From NCBI GenBank assembly GCA_008477525.1, contig SPDT01000005.1, positions 1,488,001 through 1,552,000 of the forward strand: a DNA stretch of 64,000 nt, given 5' to 3'. The notes beneath the pieces were generated by a model, which made no database searches, was not told the origin of the DNA, and saw only the letters and a program-made list of their open reading frames with translations. This DNA is from Hypomyces perniciosus (taxonomy: Eukaryota; Ascomycota; Sordariomycetes; Hypocreales; Hypocreaceae). The position numbers and the translations under genes were made by a program. Positions 1 to 10,310 of the stretch are shown here, piece after piece; the stretch's first letter is position 1, and each line of letters begins with the position of its first letter.

Positions 1-3
1 GCT

Positions 4-1370
4 CTATGAGTTGGCAGCGTCCCGATTACTTTGTGCACTAGCACTCATGGTTGGCCTTGTTGTCGGCAGCGAGCCTTTGGGGGCATTGGATTGCCAAACC
101 CGTGCCCAGGCAAAGACAATGCCACTAACAAACCCAATAAATATCGCAGAGACGCTTCCAAAGGTCACCGGCGCAGCGAAGAACACCAGGCCGCTGATGG
201 CAATGGGTAGCTTGTTAAGAGCCCCAACCATGGAGTACGTTGTTGACGACGTAAGGCGAATGCACCATGCAGAGCAGTACGAGATGAAAATAGCAGCCAG
301 TCCTGAATAGATCATGCCTACGATCATTCCGTTGCGTGATTCTTGTGGAAAGTTTTTGGAAAAGTTGATAGCTGACCAATCTTCTGCGAGCAGGGAACAA
401 ACCACCAGGACGGGTATTGTCAACAGGTTGTTGTAATACATGGCTAGCACCAGGTCAGCACCAAAATATGTATCACGACGAAGGACGCGTAAATTTCAAC
501 GTACTGTCCCAGTCCTTGAAGTTCATCTTTTTGATAACCTTGCGCATTCCCAAGACATAGGACGCACTACAGAAGACATTAAGCCCCATCCAAGCATATC
601 CGGCATTCAGAGCTGACATAACAGCCGAAGAATCCGCGGGCCCAAAATCGCCCGCGATGGCGCTCTGGATATCAGCCCAGGCAGCCACAATAGAGCTGAG
701 GACCATGAGACCGAAGGATAAAAGCGCAAGGGGTGTTACGCTGCCTCCAAACCACAAAACTTCGCCGTACGCGATGACAATAATGGTGAGGTTCTTGAAG
801 ATGGTGTACACAGGCACCGACAGAAATTGCAGAGCCTTCGTACTTGTGTAAATCATTCCGACGAGGAGGATAGAGATAGGAAACCCTACACCCAGTTAAC
901 TCGGGGATGTTCTTAACATTGTATCGAACGGAGTGTACGTACACTTCTTTGCCCTGTCGGCGTCAAAGGGAGCAAGGACTCGAATTAATCCCAGATGTTT
1001 GCATACCGATATCGTTGCGATACAGACAATAGCCTACAGGGATAGAACAGTCAACTGACTGCGTCAAGCTAAGGGGCTATTCGACACTTGACCTTACCTG
1101 GACAGCCAAATAAAAGAAGTTGAGGTTCCAGAACGTGCCCGACACAACGTATTTGTTCACTACCGTCATGCTTATGGAGGATATGCAATACGATAGGACA
1201 GATACTAACGGGCTATTATCAAGTCGTGAGATCGACAACGATAGGTTCCCAGGCATAGCATTATTCGGCCTCACGAATGGAGTTTTCGCCTTGAAAGGAC
1301 TCTTCTCGCTGTCGCCGTGAGTGCCCTCGGGTATACGCACGACGAAGTCATCATTCTTCCTATCGTCCAT
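4..1370 (-). CDS. VRG4: GDP-mannose transporter, Golgi (VRG4/GMT family)
   Basis: Nucleotide-sugar antiporter that carries GDP-mannose into the Golgi lumen in exchange for GMP, feeding protein and lipid mannosylation. Four exons on the minus strand: 1370-1098, 1033-943, 885-505 and 443-4 (stop TAG at 4-6). The introns are 64, 57 and 61 nt, all GT-AG, and the frames join exactly to give 394 residues, the usual family length. The N-terminus is cytosolic and polar, then about ten hydrophobic segments follow. The family motif YYNN lies at about 251-254 and the GDP-mannose-binding GALNK motif at 322-326, which separates this family from UDP-sugar carriers. The upstream neighbour (FUN14 gene) is divergent, with 567 bp between the start codons. 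Nothing looks damaged. The exact start rests on the only ATG that opens this frame before the conserved NKYVVSG segment. Confidence 0.95.
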
Positions 1371-1937
1371 TTCGGCAGATGGTCAAAGGGGTCTCTCTCG
1401 AAACCGTCGACGGGCTCGGAAGGATTGGCCTGGAAGCGATTCGACTGAAGGAGCGATGAGACAGAGGACCTGCAAGGGTACAAGACGGAGTACGGAAGAG
1501 ATGGAGCGATTCCCGCTGACGAAGGTGTGATATTAGTCAGGATGCTGTATTGGAAACATGCCAACAATTAGTTACTCCGTAAACGAGGACAGAATGGAGG
1601 TAATACGGACAACACTCGTGGACGCGCCTCATATAATACAATTAGTAGTACCTATTACCTGTTCCCTTGGTAGTACTAGCTAGGTAGGTACCTAGTAGCG
1701 CTAAGGTACTGGGTACATCTTTGTGGGGTCCCACGTTTCTAAGGCGCCCGCTTTTATGTATGTACTAGTCGGAACGCAGTTCCAATGGTATATGAAAGGT
1801 AAAACAAACATTCTAACTCAACGTCATAGTCTCCAGGCTCATTATGTACAACCGCCGCATGCTGCAGTACTGTAGCATTTAGATCTCATCTGTCAACTTC
1901 GTAGGACGAATACTGCATTCAAACGTCTTGGAAGTCA
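1371..1937. promoter_or_regulatory. Divergent intergenic promoter region, transporter / FUN14 gene
   Basis: A 567-bp gap between two start codons on opposite strands must hold both promoters. It contains a cluster of GTAC/GGTACC-type palindromes at about 1650-1720 and a CT-rich stretch just before the transporter start. I see no unambiguous TATA box and cannot assign a factor to any motif. No gene is visible inside it. Confidence 0.4.
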
Positions 1938-2541
1938 ATGGGCAAAATGAGACACCATCTTGGTTTTCGATTTGCTACACGCCTCCTCGCCGGAGGCATT
2001 GGATCTTGTGTCTACGGTACTTTTCTGTTGAGCTCTAGGGTGCGACTCGACTCGCCGAAACCTACTGCCTTGCCTGTTGACCACAATCGGAAACGTCCAG
2101 AGCCTCAGGTGTCTCCCGATATCGTTCGCCAAATCTCCAGCGGTAGTATTGTTGGTTGGTAGTGCCCGCCTCAAACTAACTGGCTATCACTTTGTGCTCA
2201 AATCTCGGTCTGAACTTTGCTAATTGTCCGCATGTAGGATTCGGCACTGGCCTTGTGGTTCCCCTCTTCTCTCGTACCTTGGTCTTGCTGGGCGGTTTGC
2301 TGACTGCTTCTTTTCATGTACGTTCAAGATTTCGCCTTCTCTGCTGTAGGTTCTCGTCCCTGGCACATTGATTGACACAATCAAGATTATGTCCTCCTGT
2401 GGGCTTAAGATGTCGTACGTGGTCAATTCCAGCAGCATGTTGTTTGGGCAGCTCCCTTTCTGGCGCGATAGCACAAACAACCCATGGTTCATGGCATCTT
2501 TCATCTTAACGTTCATACTGGCTGCATTTGTACATCTATAG
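1938..2541 (+). CDS. FUN14-domain mitochondrial membrane protein
   Basis: Three exons: 1938-2154, 2238-2317 and 2350-2541 (stop TAG 2539-2541), with introns of 83 and 32 nt; the total is 162 residues with frames joining exactly. The first intron uses a GTTGGT donor, has a GCTAAT branch-like site and ends GTAG. The second has a GTACGT donor and ends TGTAG but is unusually short, so the region around residues 98-102 may need revision. The FUN14 signature is the glycine-rich membrane segment GSIVGFGTGLVVPLFSRTLV (residues about 68-88), followed by a second hydrophobic stretch, and the protein ends in a hydrophobic helix (FMASFILTFILAAF). The basic, polar-poor N-terminus fits mitochondrial import. 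Family members sit in the outer mitochondrial membrane and the animal homologue is a mitophagy receptor; the role in fungi is unclear. Its stop lies 12 bp from the stop of the convergent aminopeptidase gene. The family call is from motif recognition only. Confidence 0.68.
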
Positions 2542-2553
2542 GACAGGCAGCTA

Positions 2554-4746
2554 TTACTCAAAAGGTTGCGTTTCTCGAATGAGCCATTCCATCGCCAATG
2601 CATCATTCTCGAAGTACGCCCTGGTTTTTTCCAGTATCTCAGCGTTGTATGCGTTAAGCCAAGCTTTCTCAATATCGGTGAGTAGACTTGTATCGATCAA
2701 GCTCCTGCAGTACGGAACCATGGTGACATGTTCGAACCCCAGGAAGGGCTTATCTCCAAACGTGTGTTTTGTCTGTATCTCCTTGACCATTATAATATTC
2801 TCAATGCGGATTCCGAAGCGACCATCCTCGTAGTAGCCCGGTTCATTTGAGATGACGTTCCCAGAAGCTAAGGGGACCTCAGTGTATTGGACACGAGTAC
2901 CGATACCGATAGGGCCTTCGTGGACATTCAGGAACGACCCAACGCCGTGGCCTGTGCCATGTCGGTAGTCCAGCCCATACCGCTATCATGTGTCAGTGTG
3001 GAAACACGCTGGTTGGCTTGTCAACTCACCCAAAGGTGCTGCCGGGCAAGGCAGTCGAGGGCAAAACCAGTAGTTCCCTTGGGGAAGATTGCCAAATCAA
3101 GTCCAATATTTCCCTTCAAGACAAGTGTGTAGGCCTCTCTCTCAGCGTCCGTCGGCTTACCGAGATGCAGTGTCCGTGTTGTGTCGGTGGTCCCATCTAG
3201 ATACTGAGCACCGGAGTCACATAAGTATATGGCCTTGGGGTCGATAACAGCGCAATTCCCTCTCTCGGGGCCATAGTGGATAACAGCCGCGCTGTGTCAC
3301 ACACTGGTTAGTATTTGTATAGAGTCGGGGTTGATCTAGCAACCCATTTTAGATTTCAGTTGTGTGTGAACACGACTTCTTGTTAGAGAGGGAAATAAAG
3401 AAATAAATCAAGAAAACTCACTTAGCACCAGTGGAGGATATAGTTGAGAATGACAGGCCAACGAAGTGGTCATGCTTGGATCGAAATTCTTCCAACTTGT
3501 CTGCAGCCTGGACTTCATCTAACACAGTCTTCTTCACCACGAGTTGATCCTCAAGCCAGGCAAAATATTTGATCAAGGCTGCGCCATCTCTAATATGGCA
3601 AGCTCGCATGCCTGCCATCTCGACGTCATTCTTCACAGCTTTAGCATCGCCAACGGGGCTGCGAATTTCCTCCACTGTTGCATCTCCCCCGAGGGCTCTT
3701 TTCAGAGCCCAAGAGCCCTTGTTTGAAATAAGAAAGCTGCTTGTGCTGCTATCTGCCGCATCTTGGTGTTTCTCGATAAATTCCTTGTGGAGGCAACGGG
3801 CGTCATTGAAGAGAGCATCGTAGGGTTTGACCAGGACATCATTTCCAACCAAGTGGGTTCTACATGCCTCATCCAGCTTTGAATCATCAACATACAAAGT
3901 GGCTGTCTGTGGTGTGATTGCAGCGTATGAAAAGAAGACAGGATTGTATGGGATGTCGTTGCCACGCAAGTTGAAGAGCCAGGCTACCTCATCCAGCATC
4001 GAGACGATAAATCCAGGAGATCGCTTTTTTTCGAGCTCTAGGCGCAGCTCAGATAGCTTGCTTTGTACGGATTTACCCGCAAATTGTTCGGACAAAACAC
4101 TGATGCCTTGGAGAGGGCGGGCGGGTCGGGTCTCAGCCCAAACTAGATCCACCAAGTTCTCATCCAGCGGTAGCAGATCGGAGCCGCCGCTCTTCTGGAT
4201 CTTATCTGCAAGCTTCTTGGCTGCAGAACCTGCGATGAGAGACGGGTCCACAGCAACTGTTTTGCCGCCTACTGACTGCTCAGCCGCCCACTCCTGCCAT
4301 GTAGGGACGTCTTGAAGACCTTGCTTCAACAGTGTCCAATTATCGTCAAGCTGTTGAGCAGCCTGATTGAAATACCGGCCGTCGGTTGCAAGAGCTGCTG
4401 CTTCTTCAGTGACGACGGCGCAACCGGCGGATCCCGTAAAGCCCGATATGAACTCTCGCCGGGCATCACAGGCAGCAATGTATTCAGAGCAGTGGCTATC
4501 TTCAGAAGGGACGACTAATAGAGGGTAATGATGAGTTAGCCAAGAATAACGTGTTTCATCTAGAATCTTACTGTAGACTTGAACGTTGCGCTCTTTCATT
4601 AGAGCTCTAAGCTTCGCGAGCTTGAGCGTGGTGTTAGCTCTTGCCATAGTTGCCGTTGATATGCAAGACCCAAATAGAATCGGAGTTTTGAACGAGAATT
4701 TGAGGCAGATCGACCTAGTTAAAGTCCTTGCCGTCAACGGGCACAT
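2554..4746 (-). CDS. AMPP: Xaa-Pro aminopeptidase P (peptidase M24B)
   Basis: Manganese-dependent exopeptidase that removes an N-terminal residue preceding proline, acting in peptide turnover, usually in the cytosol. Four exons on the minus strand: 4746-4572, 4514-3422, 3291-3030 and 2982-2554 (TAA 2554-2556), with GT-AG introns of 57, 130 and 47 nt. The 57-nt intron has no stop in frame, so a naive ORF reads through it. The product has 652 residues, the normal length. The creatinase-type N-terminal domains come first ([28 protein letters not shown]), then the C-terminal pita-bread fold with all metal ligands: Asp448 and Asp459 ([17 protein letters not shown]), His522 ([10 protein letters not shown]), Glu557 (NEPGYYEDG) and Glu571 (GIRIEN). 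The first 33 residues are rich in Arg, Ser and Thr with few acids and could be a targeting peptide; the internal ATG at 4647 (MARANTT) gives the shorter cytosolic form. Which start is used cannot be settled here. Confidence 0.95.
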
Positions 4747-5394
4747 GAACCTTGACGTTGCGAATCAGTGGTTATTCATGAGGATGGAGGGGGTCAGTTT
4801 AAGAGAGGGGCATCTTTGAGTGGAGGAAGTCGGTTGGGTATTACACAGGTACACGGAGTACGAAGTACAACAAGGTACTAGTCCACGACACATCAGGTTG
4901 GGGAGCTTCTGATATTCACTCGATGAAAGAAGAAGAGACTTGACAAGCAGGTTATTGGTGTAATAATTTTTGTGACATTTTCAATTAGCATTTCCTTAAC
5001 AACGAACTCTGAAGTTCTTGATCGGAATGATACTCTATACCTAAGGTACTAATGTGTAGTTCCAACAGATGGGGCTACTAAGGAACTTACAATGTACAGG
5101 TACTTAAGTGCCTACTAACATGTACTCGGAGTAATTTAATAACACCACAGAGGTACTAGGTCGGTACCTAACGTCAGCTGGTGCAAAGGTTTTGTATCGG
5201 GTACCAGGTAAGGTGGCCTTTCTGACATCATTTGGGAAGGCCACCTCACCTTCTATCCGGTGCGATTAGTTCATACCCGGGGCCTTCCCCCAAGGTCATC
5301 ATCTCGACACTGTTGTTTTGTAACGATCTATCGTGATCAAATCAAAGCATTACGTCTGCTCAGCTTATGCTATCTGCGAAGCCAACTTTCTATA
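4747..5394. promoter_or_regulatory. Divergent intergenic promoter region, AMPP / derlin
   Basis: A 648-bp region between divergent start codons. It holds repeated GGTAC and CGGAGTA-type motifs (4846-4880 and 5037-5205) and the inverted repeat listed at 5211-5246. Pyrimidine-rich sequence precedes the derlin start. No gene is seen in it; a frame open from 5260 simply runs into the derlin coding region and has no sign of use. Confidence 0.4.
5211..5246. repeat. 10-bp inverted repeat in the AMPP/derlin promoter
   Basis: AGGTGGCCTT at 5211-5220 is the exact reverse complement of AAGGCCACCT at 5237-5246, with a 16-base spacer. It lies about 150 bp upstream of the derlin start. It could be an operator-like site for a dimeric factor or a chance palindrome; no function can be read from it. 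Confidence 0.6.
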
Positions 5395-6184
5395 ATGGAC
5401 CAAGTCATGGATGGTGGCCGCCTTCCTCTCGAGGCATGGTTCTGGGAAATGCCCATGTGCACTCGATGGTGGACAGCGGCAACAGTCTTAACGAGCGCTC
5501 TCGTCCAGTGCCACATGGTAACCCCATTTCAGCTCTTCTATAGCTTCCGTGTTGTCTTTGTCAAGTCACAGGTAGGTCAACTCACGTCTGTCCTAAAGCG
5601 CTTTCACACCCTAACATGGATTCTAGTACTGGCGACTGTTGACAACTTTCCTCTACTTTGGTCCCTTCTCACTCGACTTACTCTTTCACATCTACTTCCT
5701 CCAACGCTACGCACGGCTGTTAGAAGAATCATCGGGGCGTTCGGCCGCACATTTTTCCTGGCTTCTTCTCTATGCCATGACCAGTCTTATTGCGCTGTCG
5801 CCGCTCGTTTCCATGCCATTCCTCGGCCACCCGCTGTCATCTACCCTCGTCTACATATGGTCTCGTCGTAACCCCGATACTAGGCTTAGTTTCCTCGGTC
5901 TTCTCGTGTTCACCGCGCCATACCTTCCTTGGGTCTTGATGGCATTTAGCCTTTTTATGCATGGGACAGTGCCAAGGGATGAGATAATGGGTGTTGTTAT
6001 CGGGCACATCTGGTACTTCTTTACTGATGTGTATCCGCCGCTGCACAACGGCTCTAGGCCGTTAGACCCGCCAGGTTGGTGGAGGCGACTATTCGAAGGA
6101 CGCAGCACCGAGGAACCGACAAGCGATATCAACGATATCATGGCTGCCGCCGGCCGAGACATCGCGGCCCCCAACGTACGTTGA
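5395..6184 (+). CDS. DER1: Derlin (DER1-like), ER-associated degradation
   Basis: Rhomboid-like pseudoprotease of the ER membrane that forms part of the channel for retrotranslocation of misfolded proteins to the cytosol. Exon 1 is 5395-5571 and exon 2 5627-6184, joined over a 55-nt GT-AG intron, giving 244 residues, a normal derlin length. Derlin marks are the N-terminal amphipathic stretch (LEAWFWEMPMCTRWWTAA), the WR motif at Trp61-Arg62 right after the splice (QYWRLLTTFLYFG), four to six hydrophobic segments, and the GVVIGHIWYFFTDVYPP segment with its GxxxG. There is no rhomboid catalytic Ser-His pair, as expected. The tail is acidic/polar. A consensus-looking intron at 6176-6283 (GTACGT donor, CTGAAC branch, long T tract, GGCAG acceptor) would replace the last two residues by nine others and move the stop to 6311-6313; transcripts would decide. 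The gene lies divergently from AMPP. Confidence 0.93.
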
Positions 6185-7033
6185 TCTAGCGAACGGCATC
6201 CGCTACTTTTCTGCATCCGCAGTTCTGCGTATTGACTACTTTTTTCTTCTTTTTTTCTTCTCTCATCTGAACTCATTTGGCAGATCCGGCGTTTGGTACA
6301 TAGGAGTGTTTGACTCGGCGTGGCATTTCGTTGTGGGATGGACTGCGGGTTATAGAACATGGTACGGCGTAGTTTGTGCCCGTCTTACTTGACCTCTTAC
6401 TTCTCCCAGGAGCTGTCTGCCCTACTAGAGGTAACAGGTTGGCTTTGGAAGAGGCCTAATAGAATACCCGGAACGAAGTAGGCGATGGACGTGAAGGTTT
6501 TGCTCTCGAGTCAGTACGGAAGTCGGGACTTGCGCCAGACTGGCCGTAATTCGACCCTCAGACGTTGGTTCCCAGCAATAAGACTGTGTTGGGGATTTGT
6601 TGTCAGCCAATGCACGTTTCGCCATTGCTTGCACCGCCTTCACGACTTCGGTCCTGCGAGTGCTAAAGGATGAAGGGTACATGTTGCATTTATTGCCAAA
6701 TTGACAGTTGAACGCTGAGGACGAAAATTCCCGGACGTGTTTTTGACGACACAACTTATCTACTAGTACGATGTATATCCGGTTCTTTCGTCGTTAACGG
6801 GGTCTAAATTTCTATCTCCGCAGGCGTCGTTCTAATCACCCCGCGCAGAATTCCCAAGGATTGCGCCACAAACCTATCTTTCGACGACTATTACCATCCC
6901 ACTCTCATTGAAAAATCCGATATAACTACCTCTACTCTATTCTCCTACCTACCTGCCATATTTGCAGTACTTGTCGGCTAGTACGCCATATTTCCCACCA
7001 CAGCTTGTTACTTCCAAGTCCAGCCAGGCAGCA
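6185..7033. promoter_or_regulatory. Derlin 3' region and acireductone dioxygenase promoter
   Basis: Contains the possible last derlin intron and exon (6176-6313), then about 700 bp before the next start codon. An open frame on the minus strand (6754-6425) has ordinary base composition but no recognisable domain. CT-rich sequence (6830-6960) leads up to the ATG at 7034, a common fungal core promoter feature. No RNA gene recognised. Confidence 0.35.
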
Positions 7034-7671
7034 ATGAAGGCATATATGTACGATAACCTACCGGTAAGTGTCTGAAGACCCACCTCATATTGGCATTTCG
7101 ATTCATGATCGCAAATCTAGGGCGACCAGCGTCTGCCACACAACTCGGGCCGCCCTGTGGGGGTCAGTGAGCTCATTACAATTGGCGTTCACTATTATCA
7201 TCTTCCTGAGGTCCACCAGGTGGATGAGATAGCCACGGCACGGGGATACAAGAACCGCGATGAGATTGTAGTTTCCCCCGAGAAGATGGGCGACGTTTAC
7301 GAGGACAAAGTCAAAATGTTTTTCCACGAACACTTGCATGAAGACGAGGAAATTCGTTACATCAGAGACGGCCAAGGGTACTTTGATGTCAGAAGCAAGG
7401 GTGACGAGTGGGTGCGCATCCAGCTCGAGCAGAATGACCTCATCATTTTGCCTGCTGGCATTTATCATCGCTTCACGACGGATGAGGCCAACGTATGTGC
7501 TCAACAGGACCGATCGGCCGCGCTTCGGAAGGCTGCTAATTTCCTAGACAGTATGTGCATGCTATGAGACTCTTCAAGGACGAGCCGAAGTGGACCCCGT
7601 TGAACCGAAACTCAGACCTAGATGCCAATGCGTTTCGAAAAGAGTATGTGGACCAATTCCTCGCCAACTAA
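7034..7671 (+). CDS. ADI1: Acireductone dioxygenase, methionine salvage
   Basis: Cupin metalloenzyme that oxidises the acireductone intermediate of the methionine salvage pathway; with Fe2+ it forms the methionine precursor keto-acid and formate. Three exons: 7034-7063, 7121-7492 and 7552-7671 (TAA 7669-7671), with introns of 57 and 59 nt. The first exon codes only ten residues ([10 protein letters not shown]), as often seen in fungi. The second intron must end at the AG at 7550-7551, since the earlier TAG breaks the frame. The product is 173 residues, close to the family norm. The metal ligands are all present: His81, His83 and Glu87 in [12 protein letters not shown], and His126 in GIYHRFTTD. 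The C-terminus [16 protein letters not shown] is also typical. Cytosol and nucleus are the usual locations. No other methionine-salvage gene is adjacent. Confidence 0.95.
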
Positions 7672-8168
7672 GTAAGTTGTTGGCCGCCTTGGTTGGTCAA
7701 TAGCAGGATATGCAAGTAGAGTCCGTTTGCCGCTCATCCTACTCATTAGTTGCGACTTGAAGTTGTCCCTGTATGGTCGTGGTATGATGTATATGTGATG
7801 AATGTATGTTGGATGAAGGCATAATAGTAACGAACGGGTCGTGTCTTGATGGTGTTTTATTATGTGTACTCAAGATTCAGGGCGGCCCATGAGGATACTG
7901 ATTTAGTTGACAGGCAGACGCAGGCAGAGATGTAGTGAGTACGCAAGTAGTTCTTGGAGCATATATTAATAATTCGTTTGGCTGCTGCATTAAACTGTAG
8001 CGGTGTGTTGGGGTTTTCGCCTTCCAGTATGAGTATTCCCTCTCGCTCACGGGACGGGGCAATTCTCAATGCCCAGTTGTGACTAGCCCCACGGGAGTGA
8101 CGCACGCTGCTCTGTACTCACTATCACGTCTCCCCCATCTACTTCTGTGAGTCGCAATAACCTATGAC
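7672..8168. other. Intergenic, ADI1 3' end and SDR promoter
   Basis: About 500 bp of ordinary composition holding the 3' end of the dioxygenase gene and the promoter of the dehydrogenase gene. Short minus-strand frames here show no recognisable protein. I see no RNA gene and no repeat. Confidence 0.4.
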
Positions 8169-9248
8169 ATGGACTCCCGAAGCGAGGCTTTGGAGTCGAA
8201 TGAAGGCCCGGCCAAACCCCGCTTGCACCTCCCTGCAAGCTGTGATCCGCCTCCGGTCAACGGCCCCACCAAGCAGCTCGTCTGGATTGTGTGTTATCCT
8301 TCATTCATATCTGATATCCGTGATGGTTGCTTACAGTAGCGTTGCCAGGTTTTTGGCGGCACCGGTCACATGGGCCGGTCTTTAGTCAAGTGTGCGCTTT
8401 CTCGAGGGGATCTCGTCGCCTCAATTGGTCGTGTCTTTGAGACCAAGCCTGAGGACATGTCAGGAATCCATGACAACTGCCTCGGCTTGCTATGCGATGT
8501 TCGCTCCCGCGAATCCGTCTGCCGTGTAGTTCAACACGCCATTGATCGCTTTGGACGAGTCGATGTAGTGGCCAACTGCTCTGGGTATGGTGTCATCGGC
8601 TCGTGTGAGGACCAAGACGAGCATGACCTACGGAATCAATTTGAAACCAATTTCATGGGGACGTTGCACATCATACATGCCACTTTGCCTTACTTCCGAC
8701 GACAAAATGGTGGCCGATACTTGATCTTCAGCTCCACATCGGGGGCCCTTGGGATTCCTGGCCTTGGGCCTTACTGTGCAACAAAATATGCCGTTGAAGG
8801 ATTGACGGAGGCTATGCTCTATGAAACAGACTCATTCAACATCAAGGCAACTCTGATAGAGCCAGGTCTCGTCAGGCGTGATGAGCCGGACATAGGCAAC
8901 AGCCCGCTGCCCACTTGGGGCCATTTTTTCATCAAACCTCCAAGCGAGGGCTACTCTCATGCAACGTCACCTGCACTGCATGCAAAAAGGATGGTACAAT
9001 GGCTAGGCGACCGCCAGCCAACAAGTGCTGTTAAGTGTGCCGAGCTCGTCTGGCAGCTTGCCCATTGCTCTTACCCACCTTTGCGGCTATTGCTGGGTAG
9101 TTATGCCATCGAGAGTATTCGTGATCGAATGAGATCAGTGACAGAGGAGTTGGAGGACTGGAAGCATCTTAATTTCCCTGCTCTAGCGGATATAGAAAGA
9201 GAATGTAACGAGGATGGCTCTGTTGAAGGTAACATAGAGTCAATGTAA
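8169..9248 (+). CDS. Short-chain dehydrogenase/reductase, unknown substrate
   Basis: NAD(P)-dependent oxidoreductase with a Rossmann fold. Exon 1 is 8169-8288 and exon 2 8349-9248, across a 60-nt intron ending CCAG; the product has 339 residues. The nucleotide-binding glycine motif is created exactly at the splice (IVFGGTGHMGRSL, residues 40-52). The structural NCSG is at about 116-119, an Asn at 141, Ser at about 169 in FSSTSG, and the catalytic pair Tyr182 and Lys186 in YCATK, so the active site is intact. The glycine motif lacks the usual classical TGxxxGxG spacing and about 40 polar, proline-rich residues precede it. The C-terminal 90 residues resemble fungal SDRs related to oxidoreductases of the 17-beta-HSD/retinol type. 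It is the last gene before the AT-rich isochore and has not been RIP-mutated. Substrate cannot be inferred. The ATG at 8164 opens a different frame and was not chosen. Confidence 0.9.
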
Positions 9249-10163
9249 TAGATTACCTAGATATATATCGGACTGCCTGTAATAAACTATACGATAACAC
9301 TACTGTAAGTATAATGAAAAATTACAAGTACTATTTAAGTATTATTAAGATCAACCCTTTCACCTAGTTAATCCTTTAGGAAATCCACGTTTATCGTGCT
9401 TCGTATATGTCTAATAAATTACTGATCAGTTTCCTACTATAAAATAATTCCTTAATACCCGGAATTTTAAGGATTGTCGTTTATATTAAGAGAAGTGGTT
9501 CACTTTATATCATGAAATCTTTTGCGAAAGAGATTACCTGTACACTGGCATATATAGCATTTCGCTAAATGGACGGTATTAAGCTATTTTACTTGATATA
9601 GGCAACTGAATCCTTTAGTACAGTAAGCCCTGGTTATACCAATTATGTTCTATAGCGATAGTCTTTCTATATTAATAAAACTATTAAATATTAAATGTTT
9701 CTGTTAAAATGGAAATTAATTATAATATATAGATATATTGTAATAGTTTTTATATTATGTTCATTAAAATAATACTATTTAATAGATAGTTTATATACTA
9801 TTAAAAACCTTTACTAATAGTAATAATAAAAAGAAAGTTAATATTATATTATAATTATAAAAGTTATATAGGAAATATAATAATTAAAAAGAAAATAAAA
9901 GTAATTTGAGAATTAAAGATAAATTTAAGATAAATATATTAATAAAATAATTAGAAAAACGCTTAACTTAAATATATTTTATATAAAGTAAATAATAGGA
10001 ATATTAAAAGTTTATGAAAGTAAAGTTTTAGTTATATAAAATAATAAGTTTTAAAGAAATATTTATAAATAATATAGAAACTAGTTATATAAATAATAAT
10101 ATTTATAGTAATAAAAACATTATTGTTATATATATTAATTTACTTAAAAATTAATATATAAAA
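9249..10163. other. AT-rich gene-free spacer
   Basis: Transition from genic to AT-rich DNA. The first 400 bases still have some GC. No coding remnant, terminal repeat or RNA gene recognised. Confidence 0.6.
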
Positions 10164-10310
10164 TGGCATAGACGTGCCTGACAACAGCTTGCGCTGTTGC
10201 CACTTTGTGGTAGATGACAACAAATAGATAGCCCTTCGCAGTTCGCACTTTAGTTAGTTTCTTCATGCACGCTTTTTTCACCTTTTGACACTGGTCATCG
10301 ATCACCTTCA
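10164..10310 (-). repeat. Hairpin repeat, copy 1 (short MITE-like element)
   Basis: Begins TGGCATAGACGTGCCTGACA, then the hairpin CAACAGC-ttgc-GCTGTTG, and ends near CATCGATCACC. It matches the other copies (22,568; 39,215; 40,554; 40,872; 47,531; 59,989) over its length. It stands out as GC-normal inside mutated DNA. An open frame across it on the minus strand is not judged to be a gene. Closest relative is the degenerate copy at 40,872-41,042. Confidence 0.75.

Noticed and set aside
2220..2672. 150-codon minus-strand frame
   Set aside because: Overlaps the last AMPP exon out of frame and runs antisense to the spliced FUN14 gene.
3827..4315. 162-codon plus-strand frame opposite AMPP
   Set aside because: Antisense shadow of a well-supported exon with metal-enzyme motifs on the other strand.
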